Source of the DNA: Parvibaculum sp035325945
GTDB lineage: Bacteria; Pseudomonadota; Alphaproteobacteria; Parvibaculales; Parvibaculaceae
Length of the DNA: 64,000 bases
Assembly: GCF_035325945.1 (NCBI RefSeq)
Contig: NZ_DAOKYX010000005.1
Coordinates: 67,329-131,328 of the forward strand
Reading direction: 5' to 3'
A program made the position numbers and the translations under genes. This document shows positions 1 through 8,388 of the stretch, one piece after another. The first letter of the stretch is position 1; every line of letters starts with the position of its first letter. The notes beneath the pieces are model-generated. The model saw only the letters and a program-made list of their open reading frames with translations, was not told where the DNA came from and ran no database searches.

Positions 1-947
1 GAAATGTCGATCTCGTCGGCGAGCGTCAGCGTGACGGCATCTCCCGCGACCGCAAGGTCGAGATCGCCATTCGCTGTCACGATGCGCTCGACCGTGCTCG
101 CCCGGCCGGAGCCCGCGACCACGATCTTGTCGCCCGGCCGCACCGCTCCGCTCGCAATCGTCCCGGAAAAGCCGCGGAAATCGAGATTTGGCCGGTTCAC
201 CCACTGAACCGCCATGCGGAAGGGCTTCGCCTCCGTTTCGTTCGTGACGTCGACCGTTTCAAGATGGTCGAGCAGCGCCGGACCATTGTACCAGGGTGTG
301 CGCTCCGAACGCGCGATCACATTGTCGCCATAGCGCGCCGAAATCGGAATTGCGACGATCTGGCGGAAGCCGAAATTGCCCGCGAACTCGGTGAAGTCGT
401 CCCGGATCTTCTCGAAAACCTCACGCGAGAAATCGACGAGATCGATCTTGTTCACGGCAAGGACGATCTGCCGGATGCCGAGGAGAGAGGCGATGAAGGC
501 GTGGCGGCGCGTCTGGGTGAGGATGCCCCGTCGCGCATCGACAAGCAGAATGGCGAGGTCCGCTGTGGACGCGCCCGTCGCCATGTTCCGCGTATATTGT
601 TCGTGGCCGGGCGTGTCGGCGACGATGAACTTGCGCTTGTCGGTGGTAAAGAAGCGATAGGCAACGTCGATGGTGATGCCCTGCTCGCGCTCAGCCTCGA
701 GACCGTCCACGAGAAGCGCGAAATCAATATCCTCGCCGGCCGTGCCATGCTTCTTGCTGTCGCGCTCAAGCGTCGCGAGCTGGTCGTCGAAGAGCAGCTT
801 CGTGTCGTAAAGCAGACGGCCGATCAGGGTCGACTTTCCGTCATCAACCGAACCGCAGGTCAGGAAGCGCAGAAGCCCCTTGCGTTCCTGCTGCGCGAGA
901 TAATCGACGAGATCCTGCGTCGTCAGATCTGCTGCAAGCTCGCTCAT
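1..947 (-). CDS. cysN: Sulfate adenylyltransferase subunit 1 (CysN), partial
   Basis: GTPase subunit of ATP sulfurylase, which with CysD makes adenosine 5'-phosphosulfate from sulfate and ATP in the cytoplasm. About 315 residues are visible; the 3' part lies beyond the left edge, so a fused APS-kinase (CysC) domain can be neither seen nor excluded. The visible part holds the G motifs of a translational-type GTPase: GSVDDGKSTL (G1), DTPGHEQY (G3) and NKID (G4), then the start of the beta-barrel domain 2. The ATG at 947 overlaps the cysD TGA by one base (TGATG), which points to translational coupling and equal expression of the two subunits. The long plus-strand reading frame over the same bases is an antisense shadow. 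Confidence 0.95.
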   Translation of the reverse strand, partial: MSELAADLTTQDLVDYLAQQERKGLLRFLTCGSVDDGKSTLIGRLLYDTKLLFDDQLATLERDSKKHGTAGEDIDFALLVDGLEAEREQGITIDVAYRFFTTDKRKFIVADTPGHEQYTRNMATGASTADLAILLVDARRGILTQTRRHAFIASLLGIRQIVLAVNKIDLVDFSREVFEKIRDDFTEFAGNFGFRQIVAIPISARYGDNVIARSERTPWYNGPALLDHLETVDVTNETEAKPFRMAVQWVNRPNLDFRGFSGTIASGAVRPGDKIVVAGSGRASTVERIVTANGDLDLAVAGDAVTLTLADEIDI

Positions 948-1855
948 CAGAAATACCCCTCGCGCTTCTTCTTTTCCATCGAACCCGCCTCGTCGTGATC
1001 GATCAGCCGGCCGGAGCGCTCTGAGGTCCGGGCCACGAGCATTTCGCGCACGATCTCGGGCAGGGTCGTTGCATCGCTCTCGACGGCGGCGGTCAGCGGA
1101 TAGCAGCCTAGCGTGCGGAAGCGCACGAGCTTCTGCTCCGGCTTCTCGCCGGGACGCAGCGGCATGCGATCGTCATCGACCATGATGAGCTGGCCGCCGC
1201 GCTCGACCACGGGGCGGAGCGCCGCGTAGTAGAGCGGCACGATCGGAATGTCCTCGGCCATGATGTATTGCCAGATGTCGAGTTCGGTCCAGTTCGAGAG
1301 CGGAAACACGCGGATCGACTCGCCCGGCCCGACGCGCGTGTTATAGACGTCCCAGAGTTCCGGGCGCTGCTTCTTGGGGTCCCAGCCGTGATTGGCGGTG
1401 CGGAAGGAGAAGATGCGCTCCTTGGCGCGCGACTTTTCCTCGTCGCGGCGCGCGCCGCCAAAGGCCGCGTCGAAGCCGTATTTGGTCAGCGCCTGTTTCA
1501 GCGCCTCCGTCTTCATCACATGCGTGTAGTAGGACGATCCGTGATCGAACGGGTTGATGTTCTGCGCCTTGCCCTCGGCATTGGTGTGGACGATGAGATC
1601 GAAGCCGAGCTTCTTCGCCATCATGTCGCGAAAGGCGATCATCTCGCGAAATTTCCACGTCGTATCGATATGCATCAGCGGGAAAGGCGGCAGCGAAGGA
1701 AAAAAGGCCTTCGCGGCCAGATGCAGCATGACCGACGAATCCTTGCCGATCGAGTAGAGCATCACCGGATTGGAAAATTCGGCCGCCACCTCGCGGATGA
1801 TCTGGATGCTTTCATCCTCGAGCCGTTTCAAATGGGAATGCCTATCGCGTGACAT
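947..1855 (-). CDS. cysD: Sulfate adenylyltransferase subunit 2 (CysD)
   Basis: Catalytic PP-loop subunit of ATP sulfurylase, 302 residues, the usual family length. The ATP-binding PP-loop YSIGKDSSVML lies near residue 35, followed by the conserved WKFREMIAFRD block and the GGARRDEEKSRAKERIFSFR block typical of CysD. An upstream in-frame extension to 1945 exists, but it runs into the preceding gene. The ATG at 1855 has an AGAGG ribosome-binding site and matches the conserved N-terminus (HLKRLEDESIQIIRE), so I chose it. The gene sits 19 bases after cysQ and overlaps cysN by one base. The order cysQ-cysD-cysN implies one sulfate-assimilation operon. Confidence 0.97.
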   Translation of the reverse strand: MSRDRHSHLKRLEDESIQIIREVAAEFSNPVMLYSIGKDSSVMLHLAAKAFFPSLPPFPLMHIDTTWKFREMIAFRDMMAKKLGFDLIVHTNAEGKAQNINPFDHGSSYYTHVMKTEALKQALTKYGFDAAFGGARRDEEKSRAKERIFSFRTANHGWDPKKQRPELWDVYNTRVGPGESIRVFPLSNWTELDIWQYIMAEDIPIVPLYYAALRPVVERGGQLIMVDDDRMPLRPGEKPEQKLVRFRTLGCYPLTAAVESDATTLPEIVREMLVARTSERSGRLIDHDEAGSMEKKKREGYF

Positions 1856-1874
1856 CGGATAACCTCTTGAAAAT

Positions 1875-2684
1875 CTACTGTTCGGCCGAAGCGAAAGGAT
1901 CGAAGCGCCCGGTCGCGGCGAACCACGGGTTCGCGAAATCAACATCGTCCTTCTGATTGCGTTTGCCGTAGACGAGCGGCTTGCCGTCCATCGTCAGCAC
2001 CGCGCCCTTCGCCGCGCGCAGGACAGCGTCACCCGCCGCCGTGTCCCACTCCATGGTCCGGCCGAGACGCGGGTAGAGATCGGCCTCGCCGGCGGCAAGC
2101 TTGCAGAATTTGAGCGAAGAGCCCGCTGTCACGAAGTCGGCGACCGAAAAACGCTCGATGAAGGATTTCGTCTCGTCTGTCAGATGAGAACGGCTGGCAA
2201 TGACGCAAAGCCCGCCATGCTGCGGCTCGGCGCGAACGGAGATCGCGCGCCAGGCGCCGATCTTGCCGGCTTCCACATCGGCCACCTTCGCGCCTTGCCC
2301 CTTGCCGCCCGCATAGATGACGCCGATCGCCGGCGCATAGACGACACCGAGCACCGGGACCCCATCCTCGATGAGCGCGATGTTGACGGTGAATTCGCCA
2401 TTGCGGCTGATGAATTCCTTGGTCCCGTCCAGCGGATCGACCAGAAAGAACCGGCGTCCCGTCTCGGGCACCTGCCCGGCCGCGACCGCCTCCTCGGCAA
2501 CGACGGGAATCTCCGGCGCGAGCCGCGCCAGCTCTTCGAGAATCAATGCCTCGGCCGCCGCATCCGCCTCGGTCACGGGTGAGCCGTCGCCCTTGGTCGC
2601 CATGGTGGCTGGGTCGAAGCGCGCATAAATGGCCATGATGGCCGCGCCGGCCTTCAGCGCGATTGTGACGAGGTCGTCCAGCAT
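1875..2684 (-). CDS. cysQ: 3'(2'),5'-bisphosphate nucleotidase CysQ
   Basis: Inositol monophosphatase-superfamily enzyme that removes the 3' phosphate of PAP, the by-product of PAPS reduction, and so recycles it to AMP. It has 269 residues. The metal-binding motifs are visible: the Glu pair around VVAEEAV, DPLDGTKEFI (the DPxDGT signature), and the C-terminal WDTAAGDAVLRAAKG block. It is the first gene of the cysQDN operon, and its context fits PAP turnover next to sulfate activation. The upstream 70 bases are noticeably AT-rich with a GATAAT -10-like element on the minus strand (2722-2727), but I see no convincing -35. A related inositol phosphatase activity cannot be ruled out from sequence alone. 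Confidence 0.93.
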   Translation of the reverse strand: MLDDLVTIALKAGAAIMAIYARFDPATMATKGDGSPVTEADAAAEALILEELARLAPEIPVVAEEAVAAGQVPETGRRFFLVDPLDGTKEFISRNGEFTVNIALIEDGVPVLGVVYAPAIGVIYAGGKGQGAKVADVEAGKIGAWRAISVRAEPQHGGLCVIASRSHLTDETKSFIERFSVADFVTAGSSLKFCKLAAGEADLYPRLGRTMEWDTAAGDAVLRAAKGAVLTMDGKPLVYGKRNQKDDVDFANPWFAATGRFDPFASAEQ

Positions 2685-3011
2685 TGGGGAGGCTCTATTT
2701 ACAGTTGTCGTTCGGACTTTAATTATCGCCCGACGTTTCGAATGTTAAATAGGACATCTTGGTGGCCGCGAAAAGCCCTATTCCATCCTCGGGCGCGCAA
2801 TTCGCCATTTTCTGCGGGCTTCGCCGGGCCGAGTCCCCTCGCACGCCGGCCCGCCTTACGGCCCGCATCTTCGTCATAGAGTTTCAGCGACGGATCGGCT
2901 TGTCGAGCAACTTGCCGACTTCCGCTTCCGTCTCCGCCTCATCGGATCGAGTCTTTTGTGTTCGGCCTCGCCAGCGTCGAAGCCCCCGCATAGCGTGGCG
3001 AGGGCCCGATC
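2685..3011. other. Intergenic region between cysQ and the monooxygenase gene
   Basis: No gene is supported here. Bases 2690-2760 are AT-rich and probably hold the cysQ promoter; a GATAAT element reading leftward lies at 2722-2727 without a good -35. Near 2965-3005 there is a CCTCGCCA...TGGCGAGG inverted repeat with a loop of about 20 bases and no T-run. It could be a weak end signal for the monooxygenase gene. Confidence 0.4.
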
Positions 3012-4532
3012 TCAGGCGCCCAATGCGTATTCCGCAAAGTCGGGGTGACGCATCTGCCACCAGTAGCGCATCGTGAAGGTCGACCAGTTGTTGGTGACCT
3101 TGCCTTCGGCCGTCTTGTACCAGCTCGAGCATCCGGCAGCCCAGACGGTGCGCTGCATATCCTCCTGCAGCTCGCGGTTGAAGGCGTCCTCGGCTTCCTT
3201 GCGAACCTCGATGGACTTCACCTTCGGGCTGCGAAGCGCCTCGATGCACTGGAGAATGTAGTTCACCTGACATTCGAGCATGAAGATGATCGAGTTGTGG
3301 CCGAGATTGGTGTTGGGCCCGTAGAGGATGAAGAAATTGGGGAAGCCGGCCACCGCGACGCCCCGATGCGCCTCGGCGCCCTTGGCCCAGACTTCGTTGA
3401 GATCGCGGCCGCCTCGCCCGACGATCTTCATCGGCGCCAGGAAGGTCGTCGTCTCGAAGCCTGTCGAATAGATGATGACATCGGCCTTGTGGGTCACGCC
3501 ATCCTCGGTCACGAGCCCTTCCGGCGTCACCTTCGCGATATGGCTCGTCTCCACGTCGACATTGGGCCGCGCCATGGTGGGGAACCAGTCATTGGAGAGC
3601 AGGATGCGCTTGCAGCCAGCCGGATAATCCGGCGTCAGCTTTTTCGCGAGCGCCGGGTCCTTGACATGGGTTTCGATTTCCTTGCGCGAGGCCCGCTCGA
3701 AGAGCTTGCCGAAGAAGCTCCCCTGGATGAAGGCCAGGAAGTTGCGCTCCAGCGTCAGATAGATCTGATAGCGGTGCAGCTTCACGAGCCAGGGGAAGCG
3801 CCGGAACATCCTCTTCTCGAATTCCGTATAGGGACGATCAGGCTTCGGGACGATCCAGTTCGCGGAACGCTGGAAGATCGTCAGCTTCTTTGCCTTTGGC
3901 GCGATCTCCGGCACGAACTGGATGGCGCTGGCCCCATTGCCGATGACGGCGACGTTCTTGTCGGTCAGATCGACGTCATAGTCCCAGCGGGCGGAATGGA
4001 AGGCCTTGCCCGCAAATGTTTCAAGCCCCGCGATCTTCGGATAGGCGGGACGATTGAGCTGCCCCGTTCCCGAGACGACGACATTGGCCGTGATCTCCTC
4101 GCCGGTCGTCGTGCGGATGCGCCAGAGCCGCTCTGCCTCGTCGAAGCGCGCCTCGGCGACTTCCGTATTGAAGCGGATGAAGGGGCGCAGGCCGTATTTC
4201 CGCGCCACCTGCTTCATGTAGTCGAGGATTTCGGGTTGCAGCGCGAATTTGCGCGACCAGTCGACCTTGGGCTCGAAGGAGAAGGAGTAGAGATGCGAGG
4301 GCACGTCGCATCCCGATCCCGGATAGATGTTGTCGCGCCAGGTGCCGCCGATCTCGCCGGCCTTCTCGATCATGACGAAGCTGTCGATGCCGGCGCGGCG
4401 GAGCTGCGCGGCCATGCACAGGCCGCCCATTCCGGTCCCCAGAATGGCAATCTGGACGGTCTTCACGGCGGTGGGCGCGGCGGGCCCGGGCTTGCTCATC
4501 AGATCCACGAGAATCCTCTCCCTCTCCTGCAT
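3012..4532 (-). CDS. Flavin-containing / Baeyer-Villiger-type monooxygenase
   Basis: Class B flavoprotein monooxygenase, 506 residues, expected to use FAD, NADPH and O2 to oxygenate a ketone or similar hydrophobic substrate in the cytoplasm. An N-terminal FAD Rossmann motif GTGMGG lies at residues 32-37 and a second dinucleotide motif (VIGNGASA) at about 196-203. Between them FAGKAFHSARWD (about 173-184) fits the Baeyer-Villiger fingerprint FxGxxxHxxxW(P/D) with Asp at the last position. The ATG at 4532 follows GAGGGG at good spacing; a TTG 18 bases upstream and an ATG at 4499 are alternatives. The substrate is unknown. The neighbouring ompW and acyl-CoA dehydrogenase genes suggest a role in degrading hydrophobic compounds. 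A strong promoter and palindrome lie just upstream. Confidence 0.88.
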   Translation of the reverse strand: MQERERILVDLMSKPGPAAPTAVKTVQIAILGTGMGGLCMAAQLRRAGIDSFVMIEKAGEIGGTWRDNIYPGSGCDVPSHLYSFSFEPKVDWSRKFALQPEILDYMKQVARKYGLRPFIRFNTEVAEARFDEAERLWRIRTTTGEEITANVVVSGTGQLNRPAYPKIAGLETFAGKAFHSARWDYDVDLTDKNVAVIGNGASAIQFVPEIAPKAKKLTIFQRSANWIVPKPDRPYTEFEKRMFRRFPWLVKLHRYQIYLTLERNFLAFIQGSFFGKLFERASRKEIETHVKDPALAKKLTPDYPAGCKRILLSNDWFPTMARPNVDVETSHIAKVTPEGLVTEDGVTHKADVIIYSTGFETTTFLAPMKIVGRGGRDLNEVWAKGAEAHRGVAVAGFPNFFILYGPNTNLGHNSIIFMLECQVNYILQCIEALRSPKVKSIEVRKEAEDAFNRELQEDMQRTVWAAGCSSWYKTAEGKVTNNWSTFTMRYWWQMRHPDFAEYALGA

Positions 4533-4573
4533 GTCTGCCGCCCCTCGCAAAGGGGCCGCAGTTCTCCGGATTG

Positions 4574-4593
4574 TCTAGGGTATGTGCCCTAGA
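4574..4593. promoter_or_regulatory. Operator-like perfect palindrome at the monooxygenase promoter
   Basis: TCTAGGG-N6-CCCTAGA is a perfect inverted repeat of two 7-base arms. It begins immediately after the -10 element of the leftward promoter (4594-4599), so it covers the expected transcription start. A dimeric repressor, for example of the TetR or MarR type, bound here would block transcription. No regulator gene is adjacent. Confidence 0.65.
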
Positions 4594-4622
4594 TTTATAT
4601 ACCAGAGTGCAGCTTTCGACAA
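4594..4622 (-). promoter_or_regulatory. Sigma-70-type promoter of the monooxygenase gene
   Basis: Read on the minus strand, TTGTCG (4617-4622) and TATAAA (4594-4599) are separated by exactly 17 bases. This is the best promoter match noted in the window. The start would fall near 4587, about 55 bases before the ATG at 4532. Confidence 0.65.
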
Positions 4623-4650
4623 CGCGGTTGGAATGATCGGAGCCTCTCCG

Positions 4651-4692
4651 AAAAAAGCAATGGGTCCCGCGAGGCGCGCTCGCGGAACCCAT
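4651..4692 (-). terminator. Rho-independent terminator after ompW
   Basis: On the minus strand a 14-base-pair stem with one mismatch (arms 4679-4692 and 4660-4673) and a 5-base loop is followed by TGC and six T residues. It lies 38 bases past the ompW stop and insulates ompW from the monooxygenase promoter. Confidence 0.85.
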
Positions 4693-4730
4693 GCGGAAGA
4701 CCCTCGAAAGGGCAGCTTCCCTCGCGTCCT

Positions 4731-5393
4731 TCAGAAGCGGTAGCCGATGCCCACCCCGATGAGCCAGGGATCGAGATCGGCCTTCGCGGTGACGGCCCCG
4801 CCATTCACCGAAACATCGGTGCGGAGGAAAATCTTCTTCACGTCGAGGTTCACCGACCAGTTGCCCGCGATCGCATAGTCGACGCCGGCCTGAAGCGCGT
4901 AACCGATATGGTTCTTGTAATCGACGCTGTTGATGCCGCCGCCCGGCGCATCCTCATTGTAGAAGAAGGTGTAGTTGAGGCCCGCGCCGACATAGGGGCT
5001 GAGGCGCTCCTTCGGCATGAAGTGATACTGAAGCGTCAGCGTGGGCGGAAGCAGGCTCACCTTGCCGAGATCGACACCCGCAGGCGTCCAGCTCACCTTG
5101 TGCCGCGTCGTGCCCGCGATCAGTTCGAGCGCCAGATTGTCTGTGAGGAAGTAGCTGAAGTCGGCCTCCGGAACGAAATCGTTGGAAACCTCGACGCCGC
5201 CGCCGGCCGAAACGCTCGCATGATCGCGCGGGACTGCGTATAGACCGCGCAGACGGACCAGAAAGTCCCCGGCAGACTTGACCTTGAAGCCCGCTTCGTC
5301 GGCCGCGGCCGGGGACGTGGTCAGCGCCGTCGTACCGAGCAGAATGCCCAGCGCCATCGCCGCCAAAGTGAAACCCTTATTGCCTCTCATCAT
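4731..5393 (-). CDS. ompW: OmpW-family outer membrane protein
   Basis: Predicted eight-stranded outer-membrane beta-barrel of 220 residues. The first 31 or so residues form a signal peptide (basic MMRGNKG, hydrophobic core, cleavage near SPAAADEAG). The body has alternating aromatic strands, the typical LPPTLTLQYHF block and PYVGAGLNYTFFYNE, and the protein ends in Phe (IGVGIGYRF), as outer-membrane proteins do. OmpW/AlkL proteins conduct small hydrophobic compounds, which suits the adjacent monooxygenase and acyl-CoA dehydrogenases. There are two consecutive ATGs at 5393 and 5390; GGAGAAG spacing slightly favours the second. The gene has its own terminator at 4651-4692. Confidence 0.9.
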   Translation of the reverse strand: MMRGNKGFTLAAMALGILLGTTALTTSPAAADEAGFKVKSAGDFLVRLRGLYAVPRDHASVSAGGGVEVSNDFVPEADFSYFLTDNLALELIAGTTRHKVSWTPAGVDLGKVSLLPPTLTLQYHFMPKERLSPYVGAGLNYTFFYNEDAPGGGINSVDYKNHIGYALQAGVDYAIAGNWSVNLDVKKIFLRTDVSVNGGAVTAKADLDPWLIGVGIGYRF

Positions 5394-5515
5394 TCTTCTC
5401 CGTCAGGGGCACTCTATCGGTGCCAAATCAACGGGAAGCAGTGTCGTGGAATAGTTACAATTTTTCTGTGGTCATTCTGTCGCAGAGGCTGCGGAGCGTT
5501 GTCGCATAAGGACAA

Positions 5516-6937
5516 TTACCTATAGGCCTCCAGAATGTGCTGATAGGCGCGGACCTGCTGCACGAAGCGAAGCGCCTGCCCGCCCCTCGCCGGTCCGAAC
5601 TTCAGGCTCCGGGCATATTCCGGCTTCTGGATGAGCGAGAGCGCCCGACGTACCCCCGTCCAATTGTCCGCATCCAGACCAAGTCGCGTCGCGAGCATGC
5701 GTGCGTCGGAAAGATGGGCGATGCCCATATTGTAGGCCGCGAGCGCGAACCAGACGCGGTCCGGCTGATTGACGCTGTCGGGCATCCGGTCCTTGATGCT
5801 GGCAATATAGCGCGCGCCCGCATGGATGCTCTCGATGGGGTCGAGCCTGTCGGCCACGCCGAGGTGATCGGCGGTATCCTGCGTCAGCATCATGAAGCCG
5901 CGCACGCCGGTATGGCTTCGCGCCTCCGGTTTCCAATGGGACTCCTGATAGGCGACCGCCGCGATCAACTGCCATGGAAGGCCGGTATCGCGCGCGGCGT
6001 CGCGGAACGCCTTTTCGTAATCCGGCAGGACATCCTTGATCGCCTGCCTGAAGGCGCGCACATCGACATAGTCGAAGGGCGGAAGGAAGCCGAAAAAGCG
6101 GCGGGCAATGTCGAGAAGGAAACCGGATTTGCGCTGTTCGTCCATCCACTGTTTCAGATAGTCCGCGAGGTCTTCCGAGCCCGGCGCGACGAGCCAGGCG
6201 ACCGGCTCTTCCTCGGTCAGCGGGAACGCCTCCACGAGTTCGGGAAAATAGGGATTGTTGGTCTGCAATTCGGGGCTGTTTGCCACGGTGCAATCGAGCT
6301 GCCCTGATGCCACGGCCTCGAGCAGGTTCTCCACCGGCTCGCGATCGGAGCGCACAGAGAGGCCCGGCGTCTTTTCGGCAAGAGCCTCCATCGCCTCCGC
6401 GCCTGCCGTCCCCTCGGAAACGGCAAGATTGAGCCCGGCAAGGTCGGCAGGCTTTTTCGGCCGGGGAATATCGCGCCGGCAGACGACAAGCTGACGCACG
6501 GTCTGGTGCGGCGGAGCGGCAACAAAATGCGCGCGGCGAGCCTCGTTGGCGACCAGCCCCGCCGCCGCGAGCTGCCCCTTTCGCGCGGCGAGCGCGGCAA
6601 GCAATTCGGGCTCGGTGTCATAGACGCGATATTCGACGCGAACCCCGAGCGCGCGGCCGAGCGCCTGCGTCATCTCGTAATCGAAGCCCGTCTCGCCCTG
6701 CGTGCCGAGATAATAGGTCGTTGGCGCCATGCGCGTGAGCACGACGAGGCGGCCGCTTTTGCGAATGGCATCGAGCCCCTGCGAGACCGACGGGACATGG
6801 AACAGGTACCAGCCGAGATTGGCCGCGGCGAAAACGAGAAGCGCCGCCAGAACGAGATAGGGCGCCCGCCGGTCGCGCCATGGCGGCATGAGAGCCCGCG
6901 CGCCACGCCGCGCCCCCTCGATCGCCCTGCGGATCAT
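5516..6937 (-). CDS. mltF: Membrane-bound lytic murein transglycosylase F (MltF-like)
   Basis: Cell-wall enzyme of 473 residues that cleaves peptidoglycan glycan strands without water. An N-terminal membrane segment (about residues 27-48, YLVLAALLVFAAANLGWYLF) is followed by a periplasmic substrate-binding (SBP_bac_3) domain at about 60-285, as in MltF. The C-terminal SLT domain carries the catalytic Glu in VAYQESHWKPEA and the family motifs GVRGFMMLT and ALAAYNMG. The N-terminus is arginine-rich; a later Met (MPPWRDRR) could be the start, since the ATG at 6937 has no clear ribosome-binding site. It appears to be a single-gene unit. I see no terminator between it and ompW. Confidence 0.9.
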   Translation of the reverse strand: MIRRAIEGARRGARALMPPWRDRRAPYLVLAALLVFAAANLGWYLFHVPSVSQGLDAIRKSGRLVVLTRMAPTTYYLGTQGETGFDYEMTQALGRALGVRVEYRVYDTEPELLAALAARKGQLAAAGLVANEARRAHFVAAPPHQTVRQLVVCRRDIPRPKKPADLAGLNLAVSEGTAGAEAMEALAEKTPGLSVRSDREPVENLLEAVASGQLDCTVANSPELQTNNPYFPELVEAFPLTEEEPVAWLVAPGSEDLADYLKQWMDEQRKSGFLLDIARRFFGFLPPFDYVDVRAFRQAIKDVLPDYEKAFRDAARDTGLPWQLIAAVAYQESHWKPEARSHTGVRGFMMLTQDTADHLGVADRLDPIESIHAGARYIASIKDRMPDSVNQPDRVWFALAAYNMGIAHLSDARMLATRLGLDADNWTGVRRALSLIQKPEYARSLKFGPARGGQALRFVQQVRAYQHILEAYR

Positions 6938-7048
6938 CTATGGCATGCCTCCACGCCGCTCTCTTCCTGCATCACAAGTTTACCGCGCCATCGGTATACC
7001 GACGAACGGGGGATATCCTCTCTCCCGATCATGGGCAAGAAACCGGCA

Positions 7049-7080
7049 AAAGAAAGGCCCGTGGCGGGAAGCCACGGGCC
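7049..7080 (-). terminator. Rho-independent terminator after the acyl-CoA dehydrogenase pair
   Basis: A perfect 10-base-pair stem GGCCCGTGGC/GCCACGGGCC with a 5-base loop is followed on the minus strand by TTTCTTTT. It lies 33 bases beyond the stop at 7114. Confidence 0.85.
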
Positions 7081-7113
7081 CTCTTTCGGTTCATCCTTGC
7101 GGTTGCCCGAGGG

Positions 7114-8343
7114 TTACTTCCCCTTGGGCGCCTGATTGAAGGGCAGGTCCTTATCGACGCGAACATCCTGCGGCATGCCGAGAACGCGCTCGGCAACGAT
7201 GTTGCGCAGGATCTCGTCCGTGCCGCCGGCGATGCGGTAGCCCGCCGCGCCGATCCACTGTTCCGTGTAGGCGCCTTCGGCCGGCGAAATGCTCCGGTCG
7301 CGGATGACGCCGCCCATGTCCTGCAGGTCCATGCCGAAGGAGCCGAGATCCTGCATCTTCTTGGCCGCGACGATCTTGGAGATCGAGCTTTCCGGTCCGG
7401 GCGTCTGGCCCTTGGAAAGCGCGGTCAGCGTGCGGAAGCGCGTGAACTTGAGGCCCTGCGCCTGCACATACCAGTCGGCGATGCGCTCGCGCACCGCGCC
7501 GTTCTGGATGGCGGGCTTGCCCGCGACCTCGGTTTCGCGCGCAAGCTCGATCAGATCATCCGTGTCGGCATTGCCCTGACTGCCGCCGACGGCAAGGCGT
7601 TCATTCATCAGCGTGGTCAGCGCCACCTTCCAGCCGTCGCCGACATTGCCGAGACGCTGGCTGTCCTTCACGCGGACATTGGTGAAGAAGACCTCGTTGA
7701 ACTCGGCGCCGCCCGACATCTGCTTGATCGGCCGCACTTCGATGCCGGGGCTCTTCATGTCGATATAGAACATGGTGAGGCCCTTGTGCTTCGGCACGGT
7801 CGGATCGGTACGGACGAGCACGATGCCGAAGTCGGAATAATGGGCGCCCGACGTCCAGACCTTCTGGCCGTTGATGACCCATTCATCGCCATCCCGCTCG
7901 GCGCGCGTGCGAAGCCCGGCGACGTCGGAGCCACCGGCTGGCTCGGAGAAGAGCTGGCACCAGATCTCGTCGCCGCGCACGGCGGGGCCGACATAGCGCT
8001 TCTTCGCGTCCTCGGGGCCCCAGGTCATCAGGGTCGGGATGCACATGCCGAGGCCGATGGCGAAGATGCCGCCCGGCACCGCGTAGTTCGCTTCTTCCTG
8101 GCTGTAGATGACGTTCTGGATCGGCGTGCCGCCGCCGCCCCCCCACTCTTTCGGCCAGGTGATGCAGGCAAAGCCAGCTTCCGCCTTCTTCGCCTGCCAT
8201 GCCTTCGACTGCTTCAGCACCTCATCGAGGGTCTTGGGCAGCGGCAGGTCCTTCGCATCGGCCTTGCGGATGGCGTTCTTGTCGAGCCAGGCACGCACCT
8301 CGGCGCGGTAGGCTGCTTCTTCCGGAGTATCGTTGAAATCCAT
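7114..8343 (-). CDS. Acyl-CoA dehydrogenase, subunit with GGTDEI C-terminus
   Basis: FAD enzyme of the acyl-CoA dehydrogenase family, 409 residues, for alpha,beta-dehydrogenation of a CoA thioester. N-terminal helical domain to about 120; FAD/substrate contact block WCQLFSEPAGGSDVAGLRTRAE and KVWTSGAHYSDFGIVLVRT in the middle domain; C-terminal helical domain ending GGTDEILRNIVAERVLGM. Where medium-chain enzymes have the catalytic Glu (YEGT), this protein has AGGT, so the base must lie elsewhere or come from a partner. It is 45 bases downstream of another acyl-CoA dehydrogenase gene on the same strand and is followed by a terminator. This supports a two-subunit enzyme like the ChsE1-ChsE2 type of steroid side-chain degradation. 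The substrate is unknown. Confidence 0.9.
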   Translation of the reverse strand: MDFNDTPEEAAYRAEVRAWLDKNAIRKADAKDLPLPKTLDEVLKQSKAWQAKKAEAGFACITWPKEWGGGGGTPIQNVIYSQEEANYAVPGGIFAIGLGMCIPTLMTWGPEDAKKRYVGPAVRGDEIWCQLFSEPAGGSDVAGLRTRAERDGDEWVINGQKVWTSGAHYSDFGIVLVRTDPTVPKHKGLTMFYIDMKSPGIEVRPIKQMSGGAEFNEVFFTNVRVKDSQRLGNVGDGWKVALTTLMNERLAVGGSQGNADTDDLIELARETEVAGKPAIQNGAVRERIADWYVQAQGLKFTRFRTLTALSKGQTPGPESSISKIVAAKKMQDLGSFGMDLQDMGGVIRDRSISPAEGAYTEQWIGAAGYRIAGGTDEILRNIVAERVLGMPQDVRVDKDLPFNQAPKGK

Positions 8344-8388
8344 GGTTCTGTTCCGATCTTCGAATGTCTATGCGTCTCTGGCGATGCG

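Noticed and set aside
3045..4592. 515-codon open frame on the plus strand across the monooxygenase gene
   Set aside because: Antisense shadow of a clear flavin monooxygenase; the product has no recognisable motifs and is rich in Arg, His and Asp, as usual for mirror frames in G+C-rich genes.
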